Assembly: GCA_002423105.1 (NCBI GenBank)
Contig: DIUT01000063.1
Span: 55,710-119,709, forward strand
Origin: Geobacter sp. UBA6151
GTDB lineage: Bacteria > Desulfobacterota > Desulfuromonadia > Geobacterales > Pseudopelobacteraceae
DNA length: 64,000 bases
Direction: 5' to 3'
This document shows, piece after piece, positions 44,068 to 53,044 of the stretch. The translations under genes and the position numbers were made by a program. The notes under the pieces are model-generated. The model did no database searches. It saw nothing but the letters and a program-made list of their open reading frames with translations, and was not told where the DNA came from. Numbering within the stretch: position 1 is the stretch's first letter; every line of letters begins with the position of its first letter.

Positions 44068-45294
44068 ATGCTGAAGATATTCAGACTGTCCATGTTGCTC
44101 AGTATCGTCGCAGTTGCAACCATTGCACAGGGAGCTGAATTTGAGGTGCATCCGTCACTGGCTGTCAACCAGGAGTACACCGACAATGTGTTCGAGACCA
44201 GCGCAAACCGGGTTTCCGATTACATAACCCGCGCGCTTCCCGGTATTGCCATGACCTACAAGTCCCCGGCGTTTACCGGCGATCTGGATTACCTGTTTGA
44301 CTACCGGCACTATGCCAAGAAAAGCCGTAAGGATGAAATCACCCATACGCTTGGCGCAAAGGGCTATCTGATTGCCATACAGAACTTTGCTTTTCTTGAT
44401 GTCACCGATAACTACCAGCGCGTGTCACTGGATGTGGCCCGGGATGTCAGCCAGGAAAGTCTTTTTTTGAACCAGTCCGATCGCAATATCGTAAACGCCT
44501 CGCCCTATATCACGTTGCATCCCACTGACAGAACCCTGCTCAAAACCGGGTACCGGTTTGTTGATACCCGCTACTTCGATTCTCCGGCCATCAATAAAAT
44601 GGATCATATCGGCTTTGCGGATATGACCCATGCGCTTTCTGAACGATTCAGTATCAGCACCGGCTATATCTTCACCAGGGAGTTGGCAAAAACAAATGAT
44701 TTCAACCAGCATCTGGCTTACGGGGGATTTCGTTATGAATATGCCGATAAATCCTTTGTTTTCGGGCAGGGGGGGAATGTCTGGACCAAGTATAAAGACG
44801 GGCAACGCTTGAACAGTGTGTTCTGGAATGCCGGGATCAGCCATACCGTGGACAGTGTGACCGCCTCGGTTACCACCGGTAAACATTATGTTGAGGATCC
44901 GCTGCGTAGCATCATCCAGGAGACGTTCGTCAGCGGCGTGCTTGAAAAACGTTTCGAGCGCGGGGCGGTAAGCATCTCTCCCATCTACTCGGAATATGTC
45001 CTGGCCCAGTCAGACGCTCTCTACACGCGGAAGTATGGCGCTACGGCACAGGGACGGTATTCATTTACCGATGATCTGAGCGGTACCGTTTCCTTTAGTG
45101 CGGAAAAGTACGAACAGCCGCAGCTTGGCAGCTATACACGGCGTTTCCTGGTGACCTCGGGCCTGAGCTACCTGATTGCCCGGCAATTGACCGTTTCGCT
45201 CTATTATAATTACGTGGATTACTACTCTCCCGGCATTGCAGCGGACAACCGCCATGTCAATCGCGGAATGATCGAGATCAAGAAGGTATTTTGA
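44068..45294 (+). CDS. XrtA-associated outer-membrane beta-barrel protein
   Basis: A 408-residue protein with a signal peptide (LSMLLSIVAVATIAQGAEF) and many amphipathic strands (DYLFDYRHYAK, FRYEYADKSFVFGQGG, LTVSLYYNYVDYYSPG), ending in KKVF with a terminal Phe as in outer-membrane barrels. SLAVNQEYTDNVFETSANRVSDYI matches the N-terminal motif of the TIGR03016-type barrel of PEP-CTERM systems. It probably forms an outer-membrane channel or anchoring barrel of the EPS machine. It lies 22 bp after the ATPase gene and its TGA is 10 bp before the deacetylase start. Confidence 0.88.
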   Translation: MLKIFRLSMLLSIVAVATIAQGAEFEVHPSLAVNQEYTDNVFETSANRVSDYITRALPGIAMTYKSPAFTGDLDYLFDYRHYAKKSRKDEITHTLGAKGYLIAIQNFAFLDVTDNYQRVSLDVARDVSQESLFLNQSDRNIVNASPYITLHPTDRTLLKTGYRFVDTRYFDSPAINKMDHIGFADMTHALSERFSISTGYIFTRELAKTNDFNQHLAYGGFRYEYADKSFVFGQGGNVWTKYKDGQRLNSVFWNAGISHTVDSVTASVTTGKHYVEDPLRSIIQETFVSGVLEKRFERGAVSISPIYSEYVLAQSDALYTRKYGATAQGRYSFTDDLSGTVSFSAEKYEQPQLGSYTRRFLVTSGLSYLIARQLTVSLYYNYVDYYSPGIAADNRHVNRGMIEIKKVF

Positions 45295-45304
45295 GGTGCC
45301 GGTC

Positions 45305-46153
45305 ATGATCAACGCCCTGACCATAGATGTGGAAGACTATTTCCATGTGACGGCATTCGAGCAGCAGATCAGGCCTGATACCTGGGACCGCCATCCTTTG
45401 CGGGTTGAGGACAACACCCTGCGTATCCTTGACATGCTGGACGAGTTTGCCCTGAAAGCCACGTTTTTCGTGCTGGGATGGGTTGCCGAGCGGCTGCCTG
45501 CACTGGTGCAGGAAATTCAGCGGCGCGGCCATGAAATAGCCTGCCACGGCTATGGACACCAACTGGTGTACCGGATGACCCCCGGGGAATTCCGGGCTGA
45601 TGTGTCCCGTGCCAAGAACATTCTTGAAGGTATCTGCGGAGTGAGGGTCTGTGGCTATCGCGCGCCAAGCTATTCGATTACCGCCAAGTCACTCTGGGCG
45701 CTTGATACGCTTTTGGAGGAAGGTTTCAGCTATGATTCCAGCATCTTTCCAATCACGCACGATATCTACGGCATTCCCGGCGGCAAGCGTTTTCCGCACC
45801 AGATATCGACCCATGTTGGCAAAATTCAGGAGTTTCCCCTTTCCACATTCCCTATCAACTTTGGTGGTTTGAATTACCGGCTGCCCATTGCCGGTGGCGG
45901 CTATTTGCGGCTCTTTCCGGCTGCGCTGGTGAAATGGGCCATCCAGTCAATCAACACCACAGAGAAACAGCCGGTCATTGTCTATTTCCATCCCTGGGAG
46001 CTGGACCCCGATCAACCCCGCGTTCAGGCGGGCTTCAAGTCCCGCTTCAGGCACTACCTCAACCTGGAGCGGATGGAGCTGAAGATACGTCATCTTCTGC
46101 ATAATGTCAGATTTTCAACGGTTCAGCAGGTTCTGAACGGTTCAGCAGCATGA
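45305..46153 (+). CDS. Polysaccharide deacetylase, XrtA-type (NodB fold + DUF3473)
   Basis: About 282 residues. It starts MINALTIDVEDYFHV, with the metal-binding Asp pair of the NodB fold (DVED), followed by HEIACHGYGHQ (metal His pair), CGYRAPSYS and a C-terminal DUF3473-like region (IVYFHPWELDPDQPR). The ATG at 45305 has GAGGT seven bases before it; an in-frame GTG at 45296 is less likely. It would remove acetyl groups from amino sugars of the polysaccharide, which affects charge and adhesion. No signal peptide is seen, so it acts in the cytoplasm or is exported otherwise. Confidence 0.92.
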   Translation: MINALTIDVEDYFHVTAFEQQIRPDTWDRHPLRVEDNTLRILDMLDEFALKATFFVLGWVAERLPALVQEIQRRGHEIACHGYGHQLVYRMTPGEFRADVSRAKNILEGICGVRVCGYRAPSYSITAKSLWALDTLLEEGFSYDSSIFPITHDIYGIPGGKRFPHQISTHVGKIQEFPLSTFPINFGGLNYRLPIAGGGYLRLFPAALVKWAIQSINTTEKQPVIVYFHPWELDPDQPRVQAGFKSRFRHYLNLERMELKIRHLLHNVRFSTVQQVLNGSAA

Positions 46154-46197
46154 TCTGATCACCGGCTGGTTGATCTGATCTGAAACGGAGTCAGCGT

Positions 46198-47046
46198 ATG
46201 GAGTGTACAGCAGGTATGACAGCACAAAAACCGTCGGTGGTCATTCAACCGCAGACCGGGCTGTTTCAGTTGGATCTGCTCAGTGTCTGGCAGTACCGGG
46301 AACTGCTGTATTTCCTGATCTGGCGGGATGTGATGACCCGCTACAAACAGACCGCCATCGGGGCAGCCTGGGTTGTTGTGCAGCCGTTGATCAACATGCT
46401 TATTTTTACCTTTGTCTTCAGCCGGTTGGCAAAAGTGCCCTCCGACGGGGTGCCCTATCCGGTCTTCGCCTTTGCTGCCTTGTTGCCCTGGTCCTATTTT
46501 TCTCAGGCCCTGTCAAAGGCATCGGGCAGTGTTGTCACCAGCGCCAATCTGGTAACAAAAATCTACTTTCCGCGTTTGCTGATCCCGCTTGCCGCAACTC
46601 TGGCGCCGATTGTGGATATGTTCTTCTCCTTTCTGGTGCTGCTGCTGCTGATGCTCTGGTTTAACGTTGTTCCGTCGTGGGGTCTGATTACTCTGCCGTT
46701 TTTCATCCTGCTTGCGGTGCTCACGGCGCTGTCTGTCGGACTCTTCACATCGGCGCTGAACGTGCGTTATCGGGATGTGGGCAGCATCATGCCTTTTATT
46801 GCCCAGGTCTGGATGTATGTTTCACCAGTGGCCTATCCGGTCAGCATGGTGCCGGAGCAGTGGCGGATGATCTACAGCCTGAACCCCATGGTGGGGGTGA
46901 TTGAAGGGTTCCGCTGGGCCCTGCTCGGCACAACGCCTCCTGATCCGGCCCTGATGGCGGTCAGTGCCCTGGCCCTCCTGTTCTTCTGTCTGGCCGGAAC
47001 GGTGTATTTCAAGGCGATGGAGCAATCCTTTGCCGATGTCATCTGA
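46198..47046 (+). CDS. wzm: ABC-2 polysaccharide exporter permease (Wzm-like)
   Basis: A 282-residue membrane protein with six hydrophobic segments (for example PLINMLIFTFVFSRLA, MFFSFLVLLLLMLWF, LFFCLAGTVYF). The motif YRELLYFLIWRDVMTRYKQTAIGAAWVVVQP near the N-terminus is typical of O-antigen/polysaccharide ABC-2 permeases. With the Wzt-like ATPase encoded 39 bp downstream it moves a finished lipid-linked glycan across the inner membrane. A second export route beside the Wzz/porin system is therefore coded in the same cluster. A TGATCTGATC direct repeat with 20-bp spacing (46151, 46171) lies just before it. Confidence 0.92.
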   Translation: MECTAGMTAQKPSVVIQPQTGLFQLDLLSVWQYRELLYFLIWRDVMTRYKQTAIGAAWVVVQPLINMLIFTFVFSRLAKVPSDGVPYPVFAFAALLPWSYFSQALSKASGSVVTSANLVTKIYFPRLLIPLAATLAPIVDMFFSFLVLLLLMLWFNVVPSWGLITLPFFILLAVLTALSVGLFTSALNVRYRDVGSIMPFIAQVWMYVSPVAYPVSMVPEQWRMIYSLNPMVGVIEGFRWALLGTTPPDPALMAVSALALLFFCLAGTVYFKAMEQSFADVI

Positions 47047-47085
47047 TCATGCGGCAGTAACGCACAACAAAAAGGGGACCCGCCC

Positions 47086-48396
47086 GTGAGTAATATTGCC
47101 ATACATGCAGACCAGCTATCCAAACGGTACACCGTGGCCACCGCAAAATATCGTCACGATACACTTGCCGATCAGCTTGCCGACAGCGTGAAATCGGTTT
47201 TTAGGCGGCTCAGGCCCAACGCAACTGAAAACAGGACCTTCTGGGCGCTGAAGGATGTTTCCTTTGAAGTCAGGGAAGGTGAGCTTGTGGGGATTATCGG
47301 CCATAACGGAGCTGGCAAAAGTACGCTGTTAAAGGTGCTTTCCCGGATTACCCAGCCCAGCTCAGGCAGGGCACAGATTTACGGGCGGGTCGGGTCGCTG
47401 CTGGAAGTGGGCACCGGTTTTCACCCGGAGCTGTCCGGCAGGGAAAATATTTATTTAAACGGCGCGGTCATCGGCATGAAAAAAGAGGAGATCCGCCGTC
47501 AGTTTGACGCAATTGTTGATTTTTCGGAGGTGGGCAGATTTCTGGATATGCCGGTCAAGCGCTACTCAAGCGGCATGTATGTGCGGCTGGCCTTTGCGGT
47601 GGCAGCACATCTTGAGCCTGAGATCCTGCTGGTGGATGAAGTGCTGGCAGTAGGTGACATCGCTTTTCAGAAAAAATGTCTGGGCAAGATCGGCTCTGTT
47701 GCCGATGGAGGGCGAACCGTCATCTTTATCAGTCATAACATGACCGCCATCAACAGCCTCTGTAACCGTGTGCTCTGGGTGGATAACGGCCAGATTATCG
47801 ATGATGGACCGGCAACACAGGTGGTGAGCCGCTATCTGGCAAAGGCGACAGATGACGGAGAACTGTCTGAAGAGACATGGGACCGTGCAGATGAAGGGCC
47901 AGGTACCGATACGGTGCGGCTCAAGCGTGTGCGGGTGCAACGTCTGGATGGCGATCAGTCCGAGCCGTTGACCATGGAGACACCGTTCAAGATAGAGATT
48001 GAATATTGGAATCTGGTGGCCGATGCCCGGCTACACATCACCATACACCTCTACACCCCTGAGGGGATTGTTGCCTTTACCACCGGCTGCCAGAACAGCC
48101 AGCCATTACCGGCAGGATTGTTGCGCAGCACCGGCTACATTCCGGGTGACCTTCTCAACAGCGGTATTCACCGGTTTGTCGTGCTGGTCGTCAAGGACTC
48201 AAGCTCTGTTCTCTTCACCCATGAAAGCCAGGTACCCATCAACATACTTGATGTTCGTCAGCGGGAAGGCAGCTACGGCAAAGAACCGGGAGTTGTGCAG
48301 CCCAGGCTTGTCTGGACTACCGAACTCCTTGATTTCAGTCCTGACAGCTCCTGTCAGTCAGAGTACAGCCCGTACCTGTCAATGCAGGCGGCGTGA
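47086..48396 (+). CDS. wzt: Polysaccharide ABC transporter ATP-binding protein (Wzt with C-terminal carbohydrate-binding domain)
   Basis: A 436-residue ATPase. The NBD (about 1-260) has Walker A GHNGAGKST, the signature YSSGMYVRLAFAVA, Walker B ILLVDEVLAVGD and the H-loop FISHN. A C-terminal beta-rich domain (about 285-420) resembles the Wzt C-terminal domain that recognises a modified, non-reducing chain end. Such a domain usually goes with a terminal cap such as a methyl group, and an O-methyltransferase is encoded at 49487, though that enzyme is of an unusual type for this job. GTG start at 47086. Confidence 0.93.
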   Translation: MSNIAIHADQLSKRYTVATAKYRHDTLADQLADSVKSVFRRLRPNATENRTFWALKDVSFEVREGELVGIIGHNGAGKSTLLKVLSRITQPSSGRAQIYGRVGSLLEVGTGFHPELSGRENIYLNGAVIGMKKEEIRRQFDAIVDFSEVGRFLDMPVKRYSSGMYVRLAFAVAAHLEPEILLVDEVLAVGDIAFQKKCLGKIGSVADGGRTVIFISHNMTAINSLCNRVLWVDNGQIIDDGPATQVVSRYLAKATDDGELSEETWDRADEGPGTDTVRLKRVRVQRLDGDQSEPLTMETPFKIEIEYWNLVADARLHITIHLYTPEGIVAFTTGCQNSQPLPAGLLRSTGYIPGDLLNSGIHRFVVLVVKDSSSVLFTHESQVPINILDVRQREGSYGKEPGVVQPRLVWTTELLDFSPDSSCQSEYSPYLSMQAA

Positions 48397-48398
48397 CC

Positions 48399-49442
48399 AT
48401 GGGAGAAACGGACCGGCCGTATATTACCGGCGGCATGTTTGGTCTGGCGGAGCCATTGAATCCACGGCATTCAGCTCCCCCATTCAGCATGGACAAGTCG
48501 CTTTTGCTGGCAAATGCCCGCTCAGGCATTGCGGTTCTGATTGAACTTCTGTCGCCGGGCAGGGTCTGGATGCCCTCATACTTCTGCAACCATGTGTTGC
48601 AAACGGTGGGCGCAAGCGGGGTAACGGTCAGGTTTTACGGGGTTAACTACGATCTGGCATTGCCGTCAAGGGAGTGGATCAACGCTGTCTGTCCCGGTGA
48701 TCTGGTAGTTCTGGCGGACTATTTCGGGTTTCCCTGCGATCCGGCATGCATACAACAGATACAGGAGCGGGGTGGGCTGGTTCTGGAAGATGCCTCGCAA
48801 GCGTTGTTGACCCGTGGGGTGGGGCGGTGCGCAGATTTTGTTCTTTACAGCCCGCGAAAATTTCTGGGGGTTCCTGATGGCGGCATTCTGGTGCTGAGGG
48901 AAAAACTCTGCACCGAGCCAGTGTTGGAACCGCCTCCGGCAGCCTGGTGGTTGAAGGCGTTTGAGGCGGCCGTGCTGCGCAGGGAGTTTGACCGGTATGG
49001 CGGTGACCGGCGCTGGTTTGAGTTGTTCAGGGAATCCGAGCTTGAGGGACCCGTTGGCCGCTTTGCCATGAGTGAGTTGTCCCGCTTGCTGCTGCTGCAC
49101 GGTTTTGATTATGCAGAGATTGCGGAAAAACGGGTTGTAAATTACCGGCAGCTTGTTTCTGAGCTGGGAACGATTGCCATGTTTCCAACGCTGCCCGAAG
49201 GGGTTGTCCCGCTCGGTTTTCCAATCAGGGTCAGGCAGCGGGATCAACTGCGGGAGGCGCTGTTCAGTCACAACATTTATCCGCCGGTTCATTGGCCGCT
49301 TCAGGGCGTTGTTCCGGACGTATTCGCAGACAGCCATCGCCTGTCTGCCACGATTATGACCCTGCCCTGTGACCAACGCTATGGCCCGGCAGATATGGAA
49401 CGGATAGCAAACATCATCAAACGGAACAAGGCCTGCTTCTGA
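48399..49442 (+). CDS. DegT/DnrJ-like PLP aminotransferase (divergent)
   Basis: About 347 residues. VLEDASQALL carries the PLP-contacting Asp and YSPRKFLGVPDGGIL the expected lysine loop, the same arrangement as in the partial gene at 1-671. The N-terminal part with LLANARSGIAVLIELL replaces the usual small-domain start. The ATG at 48399 follows an AGGCGG-like site; an alternative GTG at 48393 overlaps the wzt stop. It may aminate a sugar nucleotide used for the exported glycan. It is shorter than typical DegT proteins (about 370-400) and divergent, so a different PLP reaction cannot be ruled out. Confidence 0.75.
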   Translation: MGETDRPYITGGMFGLAEPLNPRHSAPPFSMDKSLLLANARSGIAVLIELLSPGRVWMPSYFCNHVLQTVGASGVTVRFYGVNYDLALPSREWINAVCPGDLVVLADYFGFPCDPACIQQIQERGGLVLEDASQALLTRGVGRCADFVLYSPRKFLGVPDGGILVLREKLCTEPVLEPPPAAWWLKAFEAAVLRREFDRYGGDRRWFELFRESELEGPVGRFAMSELSRLLLLHGFDYAEIAEKRVVNYRQLVSELGTIAMFPTLPEGVVPLGFPIRVRQRDQLREALFSHNIYPPVHWPLQGVVPDVFADSHRLSATIMTLPCDQRYGPADMERIANIIKRNKACF

Positions 49443-49486
49443 ACACTATCCAGAGCAGAAAACTACGAAAACAGAAAAGAGCCCTC

Positions 49487-50533
49487 ATGCAGACACCTCA
49501 AAAAACACCAGCTGAAATTGTACGGGAAATGGCAGGTGGCTTTACGCTGACCCAGGTGGTCTACACGGCTGTGAAGCTGGGTATTGCGGATCATCTGAAA
49601 AACGGCTCCATGGCAAGTCATGAGCTTGCTCACGCAGTTGATGCAAACCCCCAGTCCCTGCATCGATTCCTCCGGATGATGGTTGTGGTCAACCTGCTGC
49701 TCCAAAAGGAAGACGGCGGATTTATCCTTTCAGCACTGGGTGAGCTGTTGCGTACCGACCATCCGGACTCCCTCCGTAACCGCATTCTCTATATCGGAGA
49801 GGTCAACTATCCTGCGGCGCAGGGTATGTCCCATGCGGTGCAGACCGGGGAACCGGGGTTTGACCATATCTTCGGCATGCCGTTCTTTGAGTATTTTTCC
49901 CGCAACCCTCACACCGGAGCACTGTTCAACGAACTGATGAGCCAGGGGGTTGAAGACCGGGTGGCGGGCATCGTGGCTGCCTATGATTTCTCAAAGGCGC
50001 GCACCATTGTGGACGTCGGCGGCGGAAAAGGCACGCTGATCACCGCCATCCTGAAAGCCAACCCGCAGGCCACCGGCATTCTGTTTGATGCTCCAACGGT
50101 CCTTGCCGAAGCAGAAAACTATCTGGCCGATAACGGTGTGGCAGACCGCTGCCGGACCGTTGCCGGTGATTTCTTTCAGGATACGGTCCCAGCGGGTGCG
50201 GATATCTACATTCTCTCAAACATCCTGCATGACTGGGAAGATGCCCGTGTCCAGCTGATTCTGAACAACTGCTCCGGGGTGATGCCGCCTGACAGCAGGC
50301 TTTTGGTGATTGAGCAGCTTATGCCGGAGCAGGTTCTGGATGCGCCGGTAACGGTTGCCAGCGATGTAAGCATGATGCTGCTTTTGCGTGGCCGGGAGAG
50401 AACTGAGGCCGAGTACGGGGAGATTCTGTCACTGGCAGGGTTGCAGGTTACGTCGCTTATACCGTTTGCGGCAACCCGGATTTACAGCGGCAGAAAAACC
50501 AACTGGGCAATCATCGAAAGCAAACGGTTGTGA
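49487..50533 (+). CDS. SAM-dependent O-methyltransferase, COMT/hydroxyindole type
   Basis: A 348-residue methyltransferase with an N-terminal dimerisation winged helix (FTLTQVVYTAVKLGIADHLKNG), the SAM-binding loop VDVGGGKGTL, the acidic loop GILFDAPTV, and ILSNILHDWEDARV with the His typical of the catalytic base in plant caffeate and bacterial polyketide O-methyltransferases. This family usually methylates small aromatic or polyketide molecules, so its place between sugar genes is unusual. It may decorate a sugar, an aromatic side group or a capping residue read by Wzt. The substrate is unknown. Confidence 0.85.
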   Translation: MQTPQKTPAEIVREMAGGFTLTQVVYTAVKLGIADHLKNGSMASHELAHAVDANPQSLHRFLRMMVVVNLLLQKEDGGFILSALGELLRTDHPDSLRNRILYIGEVNYPAAQGMSHAVQTGEPGFDHIFGMPFFEYFSRNPHTGALFNELMSQGVEDRVAGIVAAYDFSKARTIVDVGGGKGTLITAILKANPQATGILFDAPTVLAEAENYLADNGVADRCRTVAGDFFQDTVPAGADIYILSNILHDWEDARVQLILNNCSGVMPPDSRLLVIEQLMPEQVLDAPVTVASDVSMMLLLRGRERTEAEYGEILSLAGLQVTSLIPFAATRIYSGRKTNWAIIESKRL

Positions 50534-50552
50534 ATGTGCGGGGGATGTTTCC

Positions 50553-51452
50553 ATGAAAGGTTTTGCTCACCCTGAATATGCAGGCTCACTGGCTGAGTTC
50601 GGCATGCCGAAAGAACTGCCGAACTGCGGCGGCTGGATACTGGAACGTCCGATTGCCGACACACCGTATCGTGATGCAATGGGCTGCTACCCCCTGTTTG
50701 TCTGCCGTGACTGGTCACAGCTTGCCGCTGACCTGCATACGCTCCGGCACGGTCTGGTCAGTCTGGGGTTGGTTACCGATCCGTTCGGTCAATATGATGA
50801 GGCATTGTTACGACACTGTTTTGATAGTGCCGCCCCCTTTAAGGAACATTTTGTCGCCGACCTTTCGCAGCCGGTCAACAGCATCGTTTCATCCCACCAT
50901 CGCTATTACGTCCGTAAGGCGCTCAAAAATATCACGGTTGTCATCAGTGAAGAGCCAAGCCGGTTTGTTGAGGAGTGGACAGAGCTGTACGGCAACTTGA
51001 CCCAAAAGTTCAATATCAAGGGTATCCGGGCGTTTTCAAGCCGTTCATTCGAGAAACAGCTGGGCATTCCCGGTGCGGTTCTGTTTCGGGCACAGCACCA
51101 GGGGGAAACGGTGGCAGCCCACCTGGTATATGCCCACGATGATGTCTGCTATGGCCATCTGGTGGGGTGCAGCGAAATAGGACAGAAACTGCTGGCCTCT
51201 TACGCGCTCTATTGGACTGAGATTGAATATTTTTCCGACAAGGCGCGCTGGTTTGACTGGGGAGCCGGGGCGGGCGTGTCCAATGAGAATAACGGGTTGA
51301 CGCAATTCAAGAGTGGCTGGTCAACGGGAACCAGGATGAGCTGGTTCTGCGGGAAAATATTCAATCAGGAACAGTATGCGGAAATCGTCAGGCAGAAGGG
51401 CATCACTGAAACCGGCTATTTCCCTGCCTACAGGATGGGTGAGTTTGGATAA
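50553..51452 (+). CDS. FemAB/GNAT-like acyl- or aminoacyltransferase
   Basis: A 299-residue protein of the BioF2/FemAB-like GNAT group. SHHRYYVRKALKNITVVI is the first-half arginine/lysine motif, AAHLVYAHDDVCYGHLVG the strand-loop of the second half, and WFDWGAGAGVSNENNGLTQFKSGW the F-D-x-G-x-G...FKxGW motif typical of the family. The ATG at 50553 was chosen; the frame is open from 50388 inside the methyltransferase gene. It sits next to another FemAB-like gene (51464) and a GNAT gene (52470), and may add an acyl or amino acid group to a sugar. Confidence 0.72.
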   Translation: MKGFAHPEYAGSLAEFGMPKELPNCGGWILERPIADTPYRDAMGCYPLFVCRDWSQLAADLHTLRHGLVSLGLVTDPFGQYDEALLRHCFDSAAPFKEHFVADLSQPVNSIVSSHHRYYVRKALKNITVVISEEPSRFVEEWTELYGNLTQKFNIKGIRAFSSRSFEKQLGIPGAVLFRAQHQGETVAAHLVYAHDDVCYGHLVGCSEIGQKLLASYALYWTEIEYFSDKARWFDWGAGAGVSNENNGLTQFKSGWSTGTRMSWFCGKIFNQEQYAEIVRQKGITETGYFPAYRMGEFG

Positions 51453-51463
51453 AGGGAGTTACC

Positions 51464-52477
51464 GTGACCATACAACAACAGTTCATATCACTTGATTGTC
51501 CATCAGAATGGAAACAGGCTCTGACCGGTATCAGACACTCCTTTGGCCATACCTGGGAAAACTGTTACGCCATGTATCTAACCACGGGCATGCAGACCTA
51601 TCTCTACTGCTTTGAGGCGGAGGGGGTCCGGATTGTCTGCCCGGTGGCGGAACGGGAGCATGGCGGAGCGGTTGATATTGTTAAGCCCTTCGGTTTTTCA
51701 GGTTTTACCGGTACCGGCAGTTTCCCCGGCTTTCACGATCACTGGAAGGAGTTTGCAAAACAACGCGGCTATGTCTGCGGCTATCTGGGAATTAACCCGC
51801 TTTTTCATTGCAGCAGTTACTCCGGACAGGAAGATGTCTTCCATTATGATGCAATACATCTGCTGGATCTGACCCTTGACCAGGAAGAGCTCTGGGCAAA
51901 CCTTTCCACCAACAGAAAGCGCCAACTGAAAGATTGGTCCAGGATCAGTGCTGATTTCATATTTGATAAGCTTGCGCTCATCGATTTTTTCCATGCGCAA
52001 CACCAGAAGTTCTTTAGCAGTAAGGGCGCTGAAAGATTCTATTCTTTTTCTGATGATACCCTCTCGTTCCTGTTTAACCTAGACAATGTGCTGATGGTGG
52101 GAGCGGGTGGTCCAGGGGGGGTTGAAGCGGTTTCGGTCTTTGCCTACACCGATGATGTCGGGGAATATCTGTTTAATATATCACTGCCAAGCGGCAAAGA
52201 GCACAGCTCGTTCCTGATCTGGTACGGTGTTAATCACCTGAAGGAGTTGGGTATTCCACTTTTGAACCTGGGGGGCGGACAGGGCGGGGTAGGAGAGTTC
52301 AAACGCTATTTCGGTGGCAAGGAACTGCCGCTCTGTTGCAGCAAGCAGGTCTACGATCCGCAGCGTTACCGGCAGCTTTGTCAAAGTGTAGATGCCGATC
52401 CAGATGATCTGTCCGGTTACTTTCCGGCGTACCGCAAAACGACCCAAGCATGTTTGCAAGGAGGAAGTTATGATTGA
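51464..52477 (+). CDS. FemAB/BioF2-like GNAT acyltransferase
   Basis: A 337-residue protein of the same broad fold as its neighbour: LWANLSTNRKRQLKDWSR is the first-half motif, FAYTDDVGEYLFNISLPSG the central strands, and GIPLLNLGGGQGGVGEFKRYFGG the second-half motif. The start is a GTG at 51464 with AAAGGGAG nine bases upstream, 11 bp after the previous stop. The end overlaps the next gene by eight bases. Together with 50553 and 9389 it makes three FemAB-like proteins in the window. Substrate unknown; addition of acyl or amino-acid groups to the glycan is plausible. Confidence 0.72.
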   Translation: MTIQQQFISLDCPSEWKQALTGIRHSFGHTWENCYAMYLTTGMQTYLYCFEAEGVRIVCPVAEREHGGAVDIVKPFGFSGFTGTGSFPGFHDHWKEFAKQRGYVCGYLGINPLFHCSSYSGQEDVFHYDAIHLLDLTLDQEELWANLSTNRKRQLKDWSRISADFIFDKLALIDFFHAQHQKFFSSKGAERFYSFSDDTLSFLFNLDNVLMVGAGGPGGVEAVSVFAYTDDVGEYLFNISLPSGKEHSSFLIWYGVNHLKELGIPLLNLGGGQGGVGEFKRYFGGKELPLCCSKQVYDPQRYRQLCQSVDADPDDLSGYFPAYRKTTQACLQGGSYD

Positions 52478-53018
52478 GCCTGTCTACTTACGGGCACTGG
52501 AGCTGTCTGATGCTGCCCTGGTGCATACATGGCATAACGACAGAAATCTGTATGAACTGCTGGGAGGCCCCTTTCATTTTGTAAGCCGCCATGCAGTGGA
52601 AGCCTGGCTGGATCGCAAGACATCCTATGCCGCCTCTTCCGACGAAGTCAGTCTTGCCATCTGCGTGGCAGCTTCAGGCAAGCATATTGGAAATATTTAT
52701 CTTCGTCATATCAACTGGATAACCAGTCATGCCGAGATGCAGATATTGATTGGTGACAGTAGCGAGCGATCAAAGGGTTATGGCTCCTCTGCCCTCAGGC
52801 AGATTTTGTCCTATGCCTTCAACGACCTTGGACTGAACCGAATATATCTGTACGTCCTGACTGAAAATGCTACTGCCGCACATTCCTATGAAAAAAACGG
52901 CTTCAGCCTGGAAGGTACGCTGCGGGGACATATCATGAAGCAGGGGTGCCGGAAAGATGTACATATTATGGCTATCAGTGCCGGTGAGTATCTGCACCGG
53001 CTGGAGTCATCCGCCTGA
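52470..53018 (+). CDS. GNAT N-acetyltransferase (RimJ/RimL or PseH type)
   Basis: A 182-residue acetyltransferase starting MIEPVYLRALELSDAALVHTWHNDRNLY, the common start of sugar- and protein-directed RimL-like enzymes. The acetyl-CoA loop is GDSSERSKGYGSSALRQIL, and NRIYLYVLTENATAAHSYEKNGF is the C-terminal signature. It overlaps the preceding gene by eight bases and lies 26 bp before a DegT aminotransferase. The pairing suggests acetylation of the amino group set by that aminotransferase (an N-acetylated amino-deoxy sugar). Direct homologs act on UDP- or dTDP-amino sugars, but the exact sugar is unknown. Confidence 0.85.
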   Translation: MIEPVYLRALELSDAALVHTWHNDRNLYELLGGPFHFVSRHAVEAWLDRKTSYAASSDEVSLAICVAASGKHIGNIYLRHINWITSHAEMQILIGDSSERSKGYGSSALRQILSYAFNDLGLNRIYLYVLTENATAAHSYEKNGFSLEGTLRGHIMKQGCRKDVHIMAISAGEYLHRLESSA

Positions 53019-53044
53019 AACAGCTGCTGCTGGGGAGAGATGCT

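Noticed and set aside
46151..46180. TGATCTGATC direct repeat before wzm as an operator
   Set aside because: One copy overlaps the stop codon of the deacetylase gene and the repeat is of low complexity, so chance is the simpler explanation.
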